64,000 nt of DNA, taken from the NCBI RefSeq assembly GCF_014337925.2, contig NZ_CP143426.1, positions 17,014 to 81,013 of the forward strand. The letters are read 5' to 3'. The stretch comes from Roseobacter fucihabitans. GTDB taxonomy: Bacteria; Pseudomonadota; Alphaproteobacteria; Rhodobacterales; Rhodobacteraceae. The notes beneath the pieces were generated by a model. The model saw nothing but the letters and a program-made list of their open reading frames with translations, ran no database searches and was not told where the DNA came from. Both the position numbers and the translations under genes were made by a program. Below, piece after piece: positions 51,283 to 59,593 of the stretch (its first letter is position 1; each line of letters starts with the position of its first letter).

Positions 51283-51880
51283 ACCCAACAAGAGTTATAA
51301 AGAGCTGCGCGCAGCAATTTCCGGGGACTCCGGAATGCTCGATGTGGCCGATACAGAGCCGGTCTCAGACCAAGCGTCAAAAAGTATCCCGCCCCAACTC
51401 AAATCGGAAAGCCCATACCCAAAAACCGCCAATGTGACACCTGCATCCGGCGCACCGGATCAGCCCGCGCCAAAGCCAACACCAGACAAACGTACTCAAC
51501 GCGCCAAACCTTTGGTTGCGCAAGCCGAAGACTCCATGGTTATTCGCGTAACGATGAGACCGCCAAAAAGAGGCTTGTCGAAAGAGTATGACGACATTAC
51601 CGATTTCGCCAATGAGGCGACAGCGCTCAAGACGATTTTAACACGCGCACTTGCGTTCGTCTCAAACCCAGACGACATGGTTCTGAACCGCACGAAGTCC
51701 TTCTACGAAAGCGTTGCAGGGGAACCCTTTAGAAGTCGCAGGGTTGTTAGCTTGACCATTCTGAATGCAATCCGGTCGGAATATGATCCGCTGGACATAT
51801 TGACAGATCATGCGTTCGGACAAACAGTCACCGATGTAATCGTGAGCACCTATTTCTCCAGAAAGATCAGCACCAAATAG
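51269..51880 (+). CDS. virC2: VirC2-like ribbon-helix-helix DNA-binding protein
   Basis: A 203-residue protein from ATG 51269, which has GGAG at good spacing. The first half is Pro/Ser/Lys-rich and flexible. The second half (VIRVTMRPPKRGLSKEYDDI, ALKTILTRALAFV, VVSLTILNAIRSEYDPLDIL, FGQTVTDVIVSTYFSR) matches the tandem ribbon-helix-helix domain of VirC2, which binds the overdrive enhancer in Ti plasmids. The repeat arrays upstream of virC1 are its most obvious candidate target. Confidence 0.8.
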   Translation: MPIRKPNKSYKELRAAISGDSGMLDVADTEPVSDQASKSIPPQLKSESPYPKTANVTPASGAPDQPAPKPTPDKRTQRAKPLVAQAEDSMVIRVTMRPPKRGLSKEYDDITDFANEATALKTILTRALAFVSNPDDMVLNRTKSFYESVAGEPFRSRRVVSLTILNAIRSEYDPLDILTDHAFGQTVTDVIVSTYFSRKISTK

Positions 51881-51900
51881 CGACGCCCCGCCCGGTAAAC

Positions 51901-51947
51901 CCGCCCACAGGGCCTCCGATACATATCGTCTCCGGCCCTGTGGACGG
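51901..51947. terminator. hairpin between convergent virC2 and hypothetical gene
   Basis: CCGCCCACAGGGCC (51901-51914) pairs with GGCCCTGTGGACGG (51934-51947), 13 of 14 positions, around a 19-nt loop. It sits between converging genes. No T tract is present, so it may act with Rho or simply shield 3' ends. Confidence 0.5.
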
Positions 51948-51971
51948 CTTCACCTCCAAACGCACCGTCTG

Positions 51972-52238
51972 TCAGTGACGCCCGTATTTGCGGCCATGGA
52001 TGGTGATCCGGTCGCGGGCATCAATCGGCACCTGGTCGAGGTATAATTCACCGTCCGCTCCAAAACGGTAGACCGATACGTCGTCATCCCCGAAGCTATA
52101 AATCACAAACTCCCATTGTCCCGCGCCGCCTTCGCGGGCTTGGTAGAACCCACCGTTGTTGCGGCATTCGGCATTGCCATGCCACCAAACGGACCCATCC
52201 GCACTTTTGTCGATGTCGAAAAGGGTAAGCTGTTCCAT
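51972..52238 (-). CDS. hypothetical plasmid protein
   Basis: An 88-residue protein from ATG 52238 (MEQLTLFDIDKSADGSVWWH), followed by repeated beta-strand-like segments (GQWEFVIYSFGDDDVSVYRF, then GELYLDQVPIDARDRI). It lies 13 bp after the stop of the larger hypothetical gene upstream and is probably its operon partner. Family not recognised. Confidence 0.6.
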   Translation of the reverse strand: MEQLTLFDIDKSADGSVWWHGNAECRNNGGFYQAREGGAGQWEFVIYSFGDDDVSVYRFGADGELYLDQVPIDARDRITIHGRKYGRH

Positions 52239-52251
52239 GATTACTATCCCT

Positions 52252-52842
52252 TCATGCGTACCATGAGGAATATTTGGGCTTCCCATCCCAAACATAGGCC
52301 CAAGTGAACGACTGAATTTTGACGCTCGGCACACCGCCCGCCATATCGACGCGGTGTTTCGTTGGTGAACCTTTGATGTGATCAGGATCAGGCACGACGA
52401 GGGTGGACATACTGCCGTAGTCGCAGGGCGCGTCATTAGCTCTTTGCCCCTCGACGGCCACCAGTTCCACTGTGTTGCGCCCTGATGTGCCGACGACCTT
52501 GAACCAATCCACGTTGGTTTGATCGTATCCCCATGAGGACGAAAGGATCGTTCCGACTTCCAACGTGTGCGGCGCATTGCGCGCGGCGCGGCGCGCGGCT
52601 TTGACTTCCTCTGCTTTCGCCAGAGCGTCGAGCCAATCTGTCACCCTTTTCTCTCGGCCTGCGGCGTCTTTGGAATAGTGGTAAAACGTCGGTTTCTGCG
52701 CGCGACCCTTGAACGCCATGGCTGATGGCCTGCCATTGCTATCGTTGAACACATAGACCTCGGCGGCAACACCTTTACGGCAAATCTTCATCGCACCTTT
52801 GGGAATGTATTTCTTTCGCACGTCAGGGATGTTCACAGCCAT
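52252..52842 (-). CDS. hypothetical plasmid protein
   Basis: A 196-residue protein from ATG 52842, which overlaps the upstream stop as TAATG, so translation is coupled. N-terminal strands (KYIPKGAMKICRKGVAAEVY) precede a Lys/Arg/Ala-rich helix (KAEEVKAARRAARNA), then VGTILSSSWGYDQTNVDWFK. I do not recognise a named family. Confidence 0.62.
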   Translation of the reverse strand: MAVNIPDVRKKYIPKGAMKICRKGVAAEVYVFNDSNGRPSAMAFKGRAQKPTFYHYSKDAAGREKRVTDWLDALAKAEEVKAARRAARNAPHTLEVGTILSSSWGYDQTNVDWFKVVGTSGRNTVELVAVEGQRANDAPCDYGSMSTLVVPDPDHIKGSPTKHRVDMAGGVPSVKIQSFTWAYVWDGKPKYSSWYA

Positions 52843-53285
52843 TATCCCCACTCCTCGATGTAGGTGCGATAAGCGGCCCGATCATGCGTTGCGAAATCCA
52901 ATCCTCTTTGGTCACAAAGGTGGCGCAGATCGCCAAGGGCATTGCGGATCAGGCTAGGAACATCCTGAGTGTCATCTACATAGGCTTCCGCGATAGCCTC
53001 ATGAATGCGGGTGGCCTGAATGGCGGGTGTGTTGTCTGGTGTAACCTCGTCGGGTAGGTTCGTAGTGCTTTGCGCGCCAACAAACACCCAATCACTGGCC
53101 CATTCATCCATCTGCGCGATCATGCCGCCAGTGTCACTCCGCAAGGTCATCACAGGTTTGATGGTTGCAGCGTCGTGATGGTGCTTTCCCACCATGACCA
53201 ACATTTGTTGGCTGGTGCCATAAACAAATTGGGTCTCCGGGTTGCCTTCGTATTGCAGGGCTAATGAAAAAAGATGCGACGCCAT
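52842..53285 (-). CDS. hypothetical plasmid protein
   Basis: A 147-residue protein from ATG 53285 (MASHLFSLALQYEGNPETQF). It contains QQMLVMVGKHHHDAATIKPV, an acidic middle and a helical C-terminus (SLIRNALGDLRHLCDQRGLD). First gene of a three-gene minus-strand unit with overlapping junctions. No function can be assigned. Confidence 0.6.
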   Translation of the reverse strand: MASHLFSLALQYEGNPETQFVYGTSQQMLVMVGKHHHDAATIKPVMTLRSDTGGMIAQMDEWASDWVFVGAQSTTNLPDEVTPDNTPAIQATRIHEAIAEAYVDDTQDVPSLIRNALGDLRHLCDQRGLDFATHDRAAYRTYIEEWG

Positions 53286-53389
53286 ATTTCGGTTTCTCCT
53301 ATGTGGTGTGGGAGGGGCTGACCGGAAACAGTCCAATCCTTATCTCCCATTATCTACGACAGAGAGTGCCCAGCCGATTTACAAGCCCC

Positions 53390-53750
53390 TTTGGGTTCTG
53401 GTTTTGAGCGAAGCGCTTTAGCGCGCCCGTCTCTAAAACCGGATCCACTGGCGAAGTGCCGGAGTGAGCAAGTGCACTGCCAATCGACAGAAAGTGGTGC
53501 GGCCCGCAGCGCAGCGAGGACACGGTTTCTGTCTATTGGGATTGCACGCGCGAGAACCCAGCGGGTTCTAAAGCAGCGTCCCGAAGCGGCGTATCGCGCT
53601 TGCGCGAACCCCAAGGGACCATCAAAACAGGATCGGGTGAGATCCGACCCGCGCAAGGGGACGTCACCCGAATGGGCAGAAACACCAGCCCTTGATGAGC
53701 ATGTTTCAAAGACCAGGGCGCGGCTCCGCAGGAGACGGGGCAGGGGCCGT
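53390..53750. other. noncoding-looking region rich in perfect short hairpins
   Basis: Several perfect stem-loops follow one another: GCGCTttAGCGC (about 53415), GAACCCagcGGGTTC (about 53555), TCGCGCttGCGCGA (about 53594) and CGGGT...ACCCG (about 53634-53651). Open frames on both strands are Arg/Ala/Ser-rich without protein character. The pattern suggests a structured RNA or a folded DNA site. The gap extends from 53286 to 54004; outside this part I see nothing definite. Confidence 0.45.
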
Positions 53751-54004
53751 TGAAACAGCGAAGGGAGAGGGCCGGGGGTTCTGGGTGGAGAACGCGCAGC
53801 GGGCAGAACCTAGCACGCGGTCAGCTGGGCGAAGGCCAGCGGATGTCCCCAAAAACGAGAAATCGGGACCGGCCCCAAATCAGATGGGTGAGCGAGAAAA
53901 AGAGCCAACAGACTTAGAAGAATGTAGCTTTCGCTGCCAGCCCATCAGCAAAACGAAATAATGCACAACTCTTCCCACGGCTCAACGCTGGCGACACGCG
54001 GATG

Positions 54005-54208
54005 CTATTTCAGATCGGCTTCGTCATACATCCACTGATTATATGGGTTGGCAGGACCGTAAGAAACGCCGTTTTCGGTAAAACGGTCCTGAAAACCACA
54101 AAGCCAGGCTCGATGAAACTCCGAGCCTGCGATAAGACGGCGTAGGCGTCGGGGCATCATCCATTTTGAATGGCCTGCCATGTAAATACGGTGAAGTAGA
54201 GCATTCAT
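54005..54208 (-). CDS. small hypothetical protein
   Basis: A 67-residue protein from ATG 54208 (MNALLHRIYMAGHSKWMMPR), rich in Trp, Arg and Tyr, with a C-terminal segment GPANPYNQWMYDEADLK. GGAGG lies about 10 bp upstream; ATG 54217 sits too close to it. It follows the antitoxin gene on the same strand. Family unknown. Confidence 0.5.
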   Translation of the reverse strand: MNALLHRIYMAGHSKWMMPRRLRRLIAGSEFHRAWLCGFQDRFTENGVSYGPANPYNQWMYDEADLK

Positions 54209-54252
54209 AGCAACCATGCCTCCGAACTGCTGGTGAATTTTGCGGGGTGTTC

Positions 54253-54549
54253 TTAGCCCATTGGCTGAAAGTTCAATTTCAGCCCAAGCGCTTTAGACAC
54301 CTTCATGATCGTGGCAAGAGTAGGGTTGCCGTTACCGGATAGCGCTTTGCTCAGACCTTCGCGCGAAATACCCGTGTCCCGCGCCAACTGGCTCATGTTG
54401 CGCGCGCGCGCAACGTCACCAAGCGCTTTTGCGACAATTGCAGGATCATCGCCACCTTCTTCCATCGTTGCCAGTAGATACGCTGCAATATCATCTTCCG
54501 TTTTGAGATAGTCTGCCGGATCGTACCGGCTGAAAACTTCATCGCTCAT
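54253..54549 (-). CDS. HigA/XRE-type antitoxin
   Basis: This 98-residue addiction-module antidote starts MSDEVFSRYDPADYLKTEDD and has the XRE helix-turn-helix NMSQLARDTGISREGLSKAL, then NPTLATIMKVSKALGLKLNF. This is the usual length of the family. It lies 3 bp after the toxin gene in the toxin-first order of HigBA-like systems. It should neutralise the toxin and repress the operon. Confidence 0.9.
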   Translation of the reverse strand: MSDEVFSRYDPADYLKTEDDIAAYLLATMEEGGDDPAIVAKALGDVARARNMSQLARDTGISREGLSKALSGNGNPTLATIMKVSKALGLKLNFQPMG

Positions 54550-54552
54550 GGA

Positions 54553-54849
54553 TCAATCCTTCCACTTCTGGGCCAATTCCTTGGCCGTTTTGATGTCTTT
54601 GGTCTGCGTACCCTTGTCACCTCCACAAAGAAGAACCACGACCAAAGACCCGCGCTGCAAGTAATAGATCCGATAACCGGGTCCATAATTCACCCGCAAT
54701 TCAGAGATGCCACCACCAACCGGCTTTACATCTCCTGCGTTGCCCTCAGCTAAGCGGTTCAGGCGAACCAAAATCCGCGCCATTGCGGTCCTGTCCCGCA
54801 ATCCTTGCAACCACTTGTCGAAGGTCTTTGTTTTGATAATCTCGGCCAT
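54553..54849 (-). CDS. RelE/ParE-superfamily (HigB-like) toxin
   Basis: This 98-residue addiction-module killer protein starts MAEIIKTKTFDKWLQGLRDR and contains ILVRLNRLAEGNAGDVKPVG, ISELRVNYGPGYRIYYLQRG and LLCGGDKGTQTKDIKTAKEL. These are hallmarks of the RelE/ParE toxin fold. ATG 54849 lies inside a palindromic operator, so the transcript has a very short leader. Confidence 0.9.
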   Translation of the reverse strand: MAEIIKTKTFDKWLQGLRDRTAMARILVRLNRLAEGNAGDVKPVGGGISELRVNYGPGYRIYYLQRGSLVVVLLCGGDKGTQTKDIKTAKELAQKWKD

Positions 54850-54896
54850 ATGTGAACTATAGTTCACATATGCGCTATTGTAAACTACAGTTCACA
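54849..54896 (-). promoter_or_regulatory. palindromic operator of the toxin-antitoxin operon
   Basis: A perfect 22-bp palindrome with half-site TATGTGAACTA spans 54849-54870. A second, imperfect copy (TGTAAACTACAGTTCACA) follows at 54879-54896. Two operator copies at the promoter are typical of antitoxin autorepression. The first palindrome includes the toxin start codon. Confidence 0.78.
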
Positions 54897-54906
54897 TATA
54901 CCGCAC

Positions 54907-54932
54907 AAAAAAAGACCCCGCCGAAGCGGGGC
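54907..54932 (-). terminator. rho-independent terminator, minus strand
   Basis: On the minus strand CCCCGC/GCGGGG (54916-54931) form a stem with a TTCG tetraloop, followed by seven U (A7 at 54907-54913). It ends transcription of the gene at 54975-55496 before the toxin-antitoxin promoter. Confidence 0.88.
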
Positions 54933-54974
54933 CAATGTTCCTTATCACAAGGAATATTGTTTAATAACCGGGAG

Positions 54975-55496
54975 TTATTCAGGGCCTATTCTTCTTTTAC
55001 GAGAGACAAACCCGTCCGGCGTGAACGCGTCGATCTGTTCGCCGGTGCGCCGGGACATGGTTTGCCCGTCGCTCGATACCGTGATCTCTGCATCAGGCGA
55101 CGTGCGAATGATAGAGCCGTCACCCTCAAGATACGTGGTTTCGGCATCCCGCTCGATCTTCACAGAACCATCATGGTCAATACGGATCAAGTCGCCGTCG
55201 ACCAGAACCTTCACGCTGTGTTCGTCAATCACAACACCGGACCATCCAAGCACATGGTCGCGCCTGATCACCATCTTGTCTTGGTGCAGCTTGATCTGCA
55301 CGTCGGCAGCATCATCCTCCGCCTTCAGGACAATGAACGCTTCCTGATCTTCAGGCTTCGCCAGAAGACGTGCGATAGCGTCTTTGGGTCGCCAGAGATA
55401 AGACGTATCACGCCGTTCTTTCTTCTTGTTTTTATGGAACGCAATCATCAGTTCTGCGGATTTCCAAACGGCTCGGACGGTGCTGGGGACGGTCAT
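54975..55496 (-). CDS. hypothetical plasmid protein with beta-repeat C-terminus
   Basis: The 173-residue protein has a basic N-terminal part (SAELMIAFHKNKKKERRDTS). A long run of short strands (VIRRDHVLGWSGVVIDEHSV, then VKVLVDGDLIRIDHDGSVKI, then GDGSIIRTSPDAEITVSSDG) resembles beta-solenoid or phage-spike-like repeats. It ends in a basic tail (SRKRRIGPE). It has its own terminator. Family not recognised. Confidence 0.6.
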   Translation of the reverse strand: MTVPSTVRAVWKSAELMIAFHKNKKKERRDTSYLWRPKDAIARLLAKPEDQEAFIVLKAEDDAADVQIKLHQDKMVIRRDHVLGWSGVVIDEHSVKVLVDGDLIRIDHDGSVKIERDAETTYLEGDGSIIRTSPDAEITVSSDGQTMSRRTGEQIDAFTPDGFVSRKRRIGPE

Positions 55497-55606
55497 GGCA
55501 TTTCACTCCATACACGGGCTGACTGCTATCAGCTCATATCTTCAACACTCACGCAATTAACGTATTAAGCGTGACCAGATGATGCGCTTAAAACAGCGTA
55601 AGTTGT

Positions 55607-55852
55607 TCAGGCTGCGGGCGAATACCAACGCGACCACGGGGGATCTACGGTCCACTCACCTTCAACCTGCTCAATACTGGCATCTGGCCCGTGTTGTTCG
55701 ATGAACACGCGGTCAGCCTCGGCGCGGCGGGACCGGTGCAACTCACTGGCCTTATGGCCGCTGGGGCGGCGACACCAGACGCCGGGGGCTTTGCCGCAAT
55801 CAGGACAGGCCACGGCAAGGACCGGGTGATGATGGGCGGAAAAATCAGGCAT
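55607..55852 (-). CDS. small zinc-finger-like protein
   Basis: An 81-residue protein from ATG 55852 (MPDFSAHHHPVLAVACPDCG). The cluster CPDCGKAPGVWCRRPSGHKA, followed by LHRSRRAEADR, looks like a treble-clef zinc finger found in small alphaproteobacterial proteins. It overlaps the upstream gene by 8 bp. Nucleic-acid binding is likely but unproven. Confidence 0.68.
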   Translation of the reverse strand: MPDFSAHHHPVLAVACPDCGKAPGVWCRRPSGHKASELHRSRRAEADRVFIEQHGPDASIEQVEGEWTVDPPWSRWYSPAA

Positions 55853-56486
55853 GGGTCTGGGCCTGCGTATCTTCGAGTTTGAGGTAAAGCGCGGCAGACA
55901 GAACGCGATCTTGATTGCCACGGCAACGATCCTTGTTCTTCGCAGCCGCCTTTTGCAGATGATGATAGGCGGCCAATCGTTCTTCCGGGGTGTGATTGCT
56001 CGGCGCGGCGGCGATGTCGCGGGCCTGCAAAATGGTCATGAACATGGTCGATCCTTTCATGTCAAAGAAATTGACCCGCCTGCGCCCGTGCGGATCGGTG
56101 CGTGTCAGCGGAAAGGGCAGATCATCCAAGCTGAACCGGCCAAGGCGGTAGCTGTGTAAAAAACCCGATAGGTTGGACGGATCGGCGGGATAGGGTGCGC
56201 AATTCCACGCACGGCGCAGAACCCGGCGTTCCTTACGCGACATTGCCGCCAGCGTGGCCCGGGCCGAGCGCCAATCGCGGGCGCGACGGGAGCGATCCCG
56301 CCGTTCCTGTTCCCCCCATGCCTCGGCGCGGGCCTGCATCACATCGTCTTCGCAAGGCTGGCCCGCCGCGATCTGATCGGCAAAGAGTGGCATTGCGTCA
56401 CGCTCGCGTTGCTGCTTGCGGCGCAGGGCCGCCCGCTTCCGGCTGGTGTCGGTAAAGATAAACCGCGCCTGACGTTTGAACCTCAT
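55845..56486 (-). CDS. hypothetical Arg-rich protein
   Basis: This 213-residue protein has a strongly basic helical N-terminus (KRAALRRKQQRERDAMPLFA) and a middle part SRKERRVLRRAWNCAPYPAD. The C-terminal region TPEERLAAYHHLQKAAAKNK may be a separate helical module. It forms an overlapping operon with the zinc-finger gene downstream and a hypothetical gene upstream (4-bp overlap). Not recognised. Confidence 0.58.
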   Translation of the reverse strand: MRFKRQARFIFTDTSRKRAALRRKQQRERDAMPLFADQIAAGQPCEDDVMQARAEAWGEQERRDRSRRARDWRSARATLAAMSRKERRVLRRAWNCAPYPADPSNLSGFLHSYRLGRFSLDDLPFPLTRTDPHGRRRVNFFDMKGSTMFMTILQARDIAAAPSNHTPEERLAAYHHLQKAAAKNKDRCRGNQDRVLSAALYLKLEDTQAQTHA

Positions 56487-56827
56487 TGTTCCACGTCCTC
56501 GATGCCCGCCGCGTCGATCCGCAACTGCTGCGCCTCCAAGCGGCCCAGAAGGGCGGAAGTCAGACCACGGATGGACGCCTTGTCTGCCAGATGCAGCGCC
56601 GCGCGCTCACCAGCGGTCAGGCTGGTGACTGGCATCGGCGGCACCGACGCTGTGTCCAGCGCGTCATCGTCCTGCGAGCAGCTACCAAGTGCCTCCATCA
56701 GCGGTGTCAGCACGGCCTTGATCTGCGCGTTTGTCGCACGGTTGGCGGTGGTGGACTTTTCGATCAGGTGCGGCGTTTCAATCATCTTATCGACGCGGCC
56801 CAGGTTGGTGTTGTTTTCAAATGCCAT
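56483..56827 (-). CDS. hypothetical helical protein
   Basis: The 114-residue, mostly helical protein starts MAFENNTNLGRVDKMIETPH and contains NAQIKAVLTPLMEALGSC and RGLTSALLGRLEAQQLRID. It overlaps the downstream gene by 4 bp. Its start lies next to the IS66 debris, so its original promoter may be altered. Function unknown. Confidence 0.55.
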   Translation of the reverse strand: MAFENNTNLGRVDKMIETPHLIEKSTTANRATNAQIKAVLTPLMEALGSCSQDDDALDTASVPPMPVTSLTAGERAALHLADKASIRGLTSALLGRLEAQQLRIDAAGIEDVEQ

Positions 56828-56849
56828 GATGGTTCTCCGGTTGAGGGGC

Positions 56850-57665
56850 AGAGCGCTTGCGCGCCCCGCCTCCGCTTCACGCTATGCCTTCGGGCAACCA
56901 TGCGTCGATCCTCGCCGATCCGGTGCATCTTCCCGCAGCCACATGGGCAGTCCAAGCTGTCAGGCTCGATTACCTGTTCGATGCGCGGCAAACCCTCGGG
57001 CAGATTGCCGCGATTGCGCTTGGCGATCTTCTTACGTTTCGGTTTTTCCTCATCGGGGGATTGTTCCGATTTCTTCTCTTCGACCTCGGCAAGGGCAACC
57101 TCAAGATCCTCGAAAGCCAGCTGCCGATCGTCGTCGGCCAACTTTTCGGACTTCTTGCCGTAAAGCGCATGGTGCATCTCGGCGATCAAGTGTTCCTGGC
57201 GCTGGTTGGTCTCTTCCAGTTCCGCCACACGCACGGCCTGCGCCTCGAACGCTGCGCGATATTCCGGCGGTAAGATGGACAGATCGAGGTGTTTTGCAGA
57301 AGTGGTCATGGGCTGATTTATAGCCCTGGATCGACCCAAATACCGCCCCTAATTGCCGCCCTGATTCACTCTGCCGCAGCCGGAGGGCGGGTCTCCAGTG
57401 CCTTCACCTTACGCCAATCAAGACCGGCAAAAAGTGCCTCGAATTGGGCATGGTTCAGCGCCATCATGCCATCCTTGATCGCGGGCCAGGTGAAGGTCGT
57501 ATCCTCAAGTCGCTCGTACGCCATGACCAAGCCACTGCCGTCCCAAAAGAGCAATTTCAACCGATCCGCGCGCTTCGCCCGGAACACGAAGACCGTCCCG
57601 GTGAACGGGTCTTTGCGCAGCACAGCCTGCACCATGGCGGTTAAGTTAGCACCGTTAAAGCCACT
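56850..57665 (-). mobile_element. truncated IS66-family element
   Basis: It contains the 3' part of tnpB (MVQAVLRKDPFTGTVFVFRA through WRKVKALETRPPAAAE, ending 57366). The 5' part of tnpC follows (from ATG 57309, with ALYGKKSEKLADDDRQLAFE and LDCPCGCGKMHRIGED). The start of tnpB, all of tnpA and most of tnpC are missing. It is a different IS66 lineage from 33874-36266. Confidence 0.85.
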
Positions 57666-58100
57666 ATCCAAAGCTTGGTTTTCGCCTTTATCCAAGCGAC
57701 CGTCTTTTCTGCTCTTGCTACCAGCAGGCCGGTCGCCATCATAAAGGCTTTCCGCAATCTTTTCCCCAATCAATCCACCTCCAAGGGAAGCGCCACCAAT
57801 AAGAGCTGTTCCAATAATAGCCCACCCTATTGGGTGTGAAGCCAATACGGCACCTGCGAGCCAACCACCAATGAAACTTCCGGAAACCGTTCCCGCGATC
57901 TGATATCCATCTCGCGCAGTCAGGCTGCCATCAGTAGAATTTGCCAATGTCTCCATTGCAAGGTCTATTTCAACTTCGACTACCTCACCGCCCCATCCCA
58001 ACGATTTTCCTCGGGTAGCGACAGCAATTCCGACCGTAGCAATCCCCGCAATCCAACCGGGGACATTAGATTCACCTTCTTCGTTTGAATAAGAAGTCAC
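57640..58100 (-). pseudogene. glycine-zipper membrane protein fused to IS66 tnpB remnant
   Basis: About 140 residues start MTSYSNEEGESNVPGWIAGI and carry two Gly/Ala-rich hydrophobic stretches (SGSFIGGWLAGAVLASHPIG, then IGTALIGGASLGGGLIGEKI), a glycine-zipper pattern seen in membrane-inserting toxins and surface proteins. The frame then runs into IS66 TnpB, so the natural C-terminus is lost or replaced. If translated it makes a chimera ending at 57366. Confidence 0.6.
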
Positions 58101-58144
58101 TTAAATTTCACTCGCCTTCAAAAATTAGATCTTCAAGAAACATG

Positions 58145-58384
58145 TCACTTTTTTCGACTTCGCGAGCGTATAACGCTGACAAAGTGAAAAAGGGCGACAA
58201 TTGGCAAACAGCAAATGTATACAAGTGCCGGTAGCCCCATCTTTTTGTCGATTGCATCACTAAAATCGAACACAAAATAACCAACCAAAAAGAACCATAT
58301 CAAAAAAATAATTAGATAGATGTGCGTAGGGGCAGCATCTGAACTTTTTCTACCCTTCTCTTCGTCAGACATTTCAGTCACCAT
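58145..58384 (-). CDS. small two-helix membrane protein
   Basis: The 79-residue protein has two predicted membrane helices (HIYLIIFLIWFFLVGYFVF and LPALVYICCLPIVALFHFV) joined by DFSDAIDKKMG, with a basic C-terminus (RSRSRKK). ATG 58372 is an alternative start. It sits 44 bp upstream of the glycine-zipper gene and may be its partner, for example an immunity-like protein; this is speculative. Confidence 0.55.
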   Translation of the reverse strand: MVTEMSDEEKGRKSSDAAPTHIYLIIFLIWFFLVGYFVFDFSDAIDKKMGLPALVYICCLPIVALFHFVSVIRSRSRKK

Positions 58385-58589
58385 TCTAAGAAATTCGCCG
58401 CAATGATCGACGGGCCTAAACAGTTGATAATTTAACCGCTGGATTTCACAAAAGACAAATAGGCTGCGTTTCTCGGTCGCTGCGGAGCATCTATAGCGTT
58501 AGCGTTGGTTCTTAACCCGGCAAAGAGTTCTGAGACTATCCACACTAAGCCTTTATGATTTCGCGTGCGAGCCGCTAGTGTCAGCCCTC

Positions 58590-58885
58590 AGGCTCTTATT
58601 AAAAAGCAAGGGCCTGCGCGCGATCGATATCCACAGAGCGAGTAGTGGCCAGACCGGCACCTTGCAAACGCTTATCAGTAATAAAAGAACCCACAATTAA
58701 TTCGTCAAAACCTATTGCAAAAAAACATCGAATCTAAATAACGAAACCAGCAAACTATTTAACTCTCCGGCACACCGTTGCGTACGACCAAAGCACGCAC
58801 AGGTTGTCGCTCGCAAGAAAATAGTTAACGAAGCCCTAAAATACCTGAATCATGGTTAACGCGCAGCTGAACGGCGCAGCACAAA
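58590..58885. repeat. degenerate copy of the 61745-61995 segment
   Basis: This resembles the 5' part and upstream region of the gene at 61527-61865. On the minus strand TDKRLQGAGLATTRSVDIDR parallels TDDRLQSAGLATTRTVEVHR, and GAAAATAGTTAAC and CATGGTTAACGCGC are shared. Frames are disrupted. The rest of the gap 58385-58934 holds nothing I can identify. Confidence 0.7.
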
Positions 58886-58934
58886 TTCAAACAAGAGTAC
58901 CTTTCTGAACGGCCCATGTGAGCAAATCACCCTT

Positions 58935-59282
58935 TTAAATGCGGACATAAGGCGAGCCATCCGACAACGTCGACGAACGGATGAGGCCCGCCCCTGCCCT
59001 TCCTCCCGCGCGCCATCTCCAGCCGCTCGCGCTTTTCAGCAAACATCTCCCGTGCCAGCCGCCCCTCCAGTTTCGTGGTCGCCGTCGCGGTAGACGGTTG
59101 CTCAGCAGTTTGAGCAGCATACCTTGGGATGGATCGGTCACCAGTTGATCCAGCACGGTCAGTGCCGCCCCTGACCGAAAGGCCACAGTTTCAAGGGTTT
59201 CTGCACGACCAGAAGTGACCCAAGCGGGGAGTTTCGGTAGGATCATCAAGTCGTCAGAGACAGTGGTAGGCTGAAATGTCAT
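58935..59282 (-). pseudogene. DUF1403 family fragment
   Basis: The start MTFQPTTVSDDLMILPKLPA, WVTSGRAETLETVAFRSGAA and LTVLDQLVTDPS match DUF1403 proteins. After about 60 residues the frame breaks. A second frame reads GRLAREMFAEKRERLEMARG, so an internal deletion or frameshift has joined two parts. DUF1403 genes are found on alphaproteobacterial plasmids; function unknown. Confidence 0.7.
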
Positions 59283-59593
59283 GTTCCAACTGGGGTCTGT
59301 TCCGGCTCAGTGCAGAATGACACCTTCTCATGAGCGTTCTTGATTTTCTCGACACGACTAGACTACCCGACTCGCGCGGGATGGTCAAAATATGTAGCCT
59401 GTGCAGGCGCTGGAGATGGCTGGCCGAACCGAGTGTTATCATGCTCTCATCCGCGGGTTGGGTACCGCCTGACCAAATGCGACGCGGGATTGCCTCTCTC
59501 TAAGATCGGATATTCATCCCTCAGTGTCCCGAGGATTTCCCCATCAATGGCCGCCCTCTCCAGCGTACTGCACAGGCAGTCTGAACAGCCCGT

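Noticed and set aside
50569..51880. Plain plasmid partition (ParA plus ParB) pair
   Set aside because: The ParA-like protein follows VirC1 along its whole length and the partner follows VirC2, not ParB. A partition role cannot be excluded but is not the primary call.
53391..53753. Protein of 120 codons in the hairpin region
   Set aside because: The composition is dominated by Arg, Ser and Ala with no ribosome site, and the opposite strand is equally open. The repeated stem-loops explain the region better.
56409..57323. Plus-strand open frame of 304 codons
   Set aside because: It is antisense to two small hypothetical genes and the IS66 tnpC fragment. Basic, low-complexity product without domain signals.
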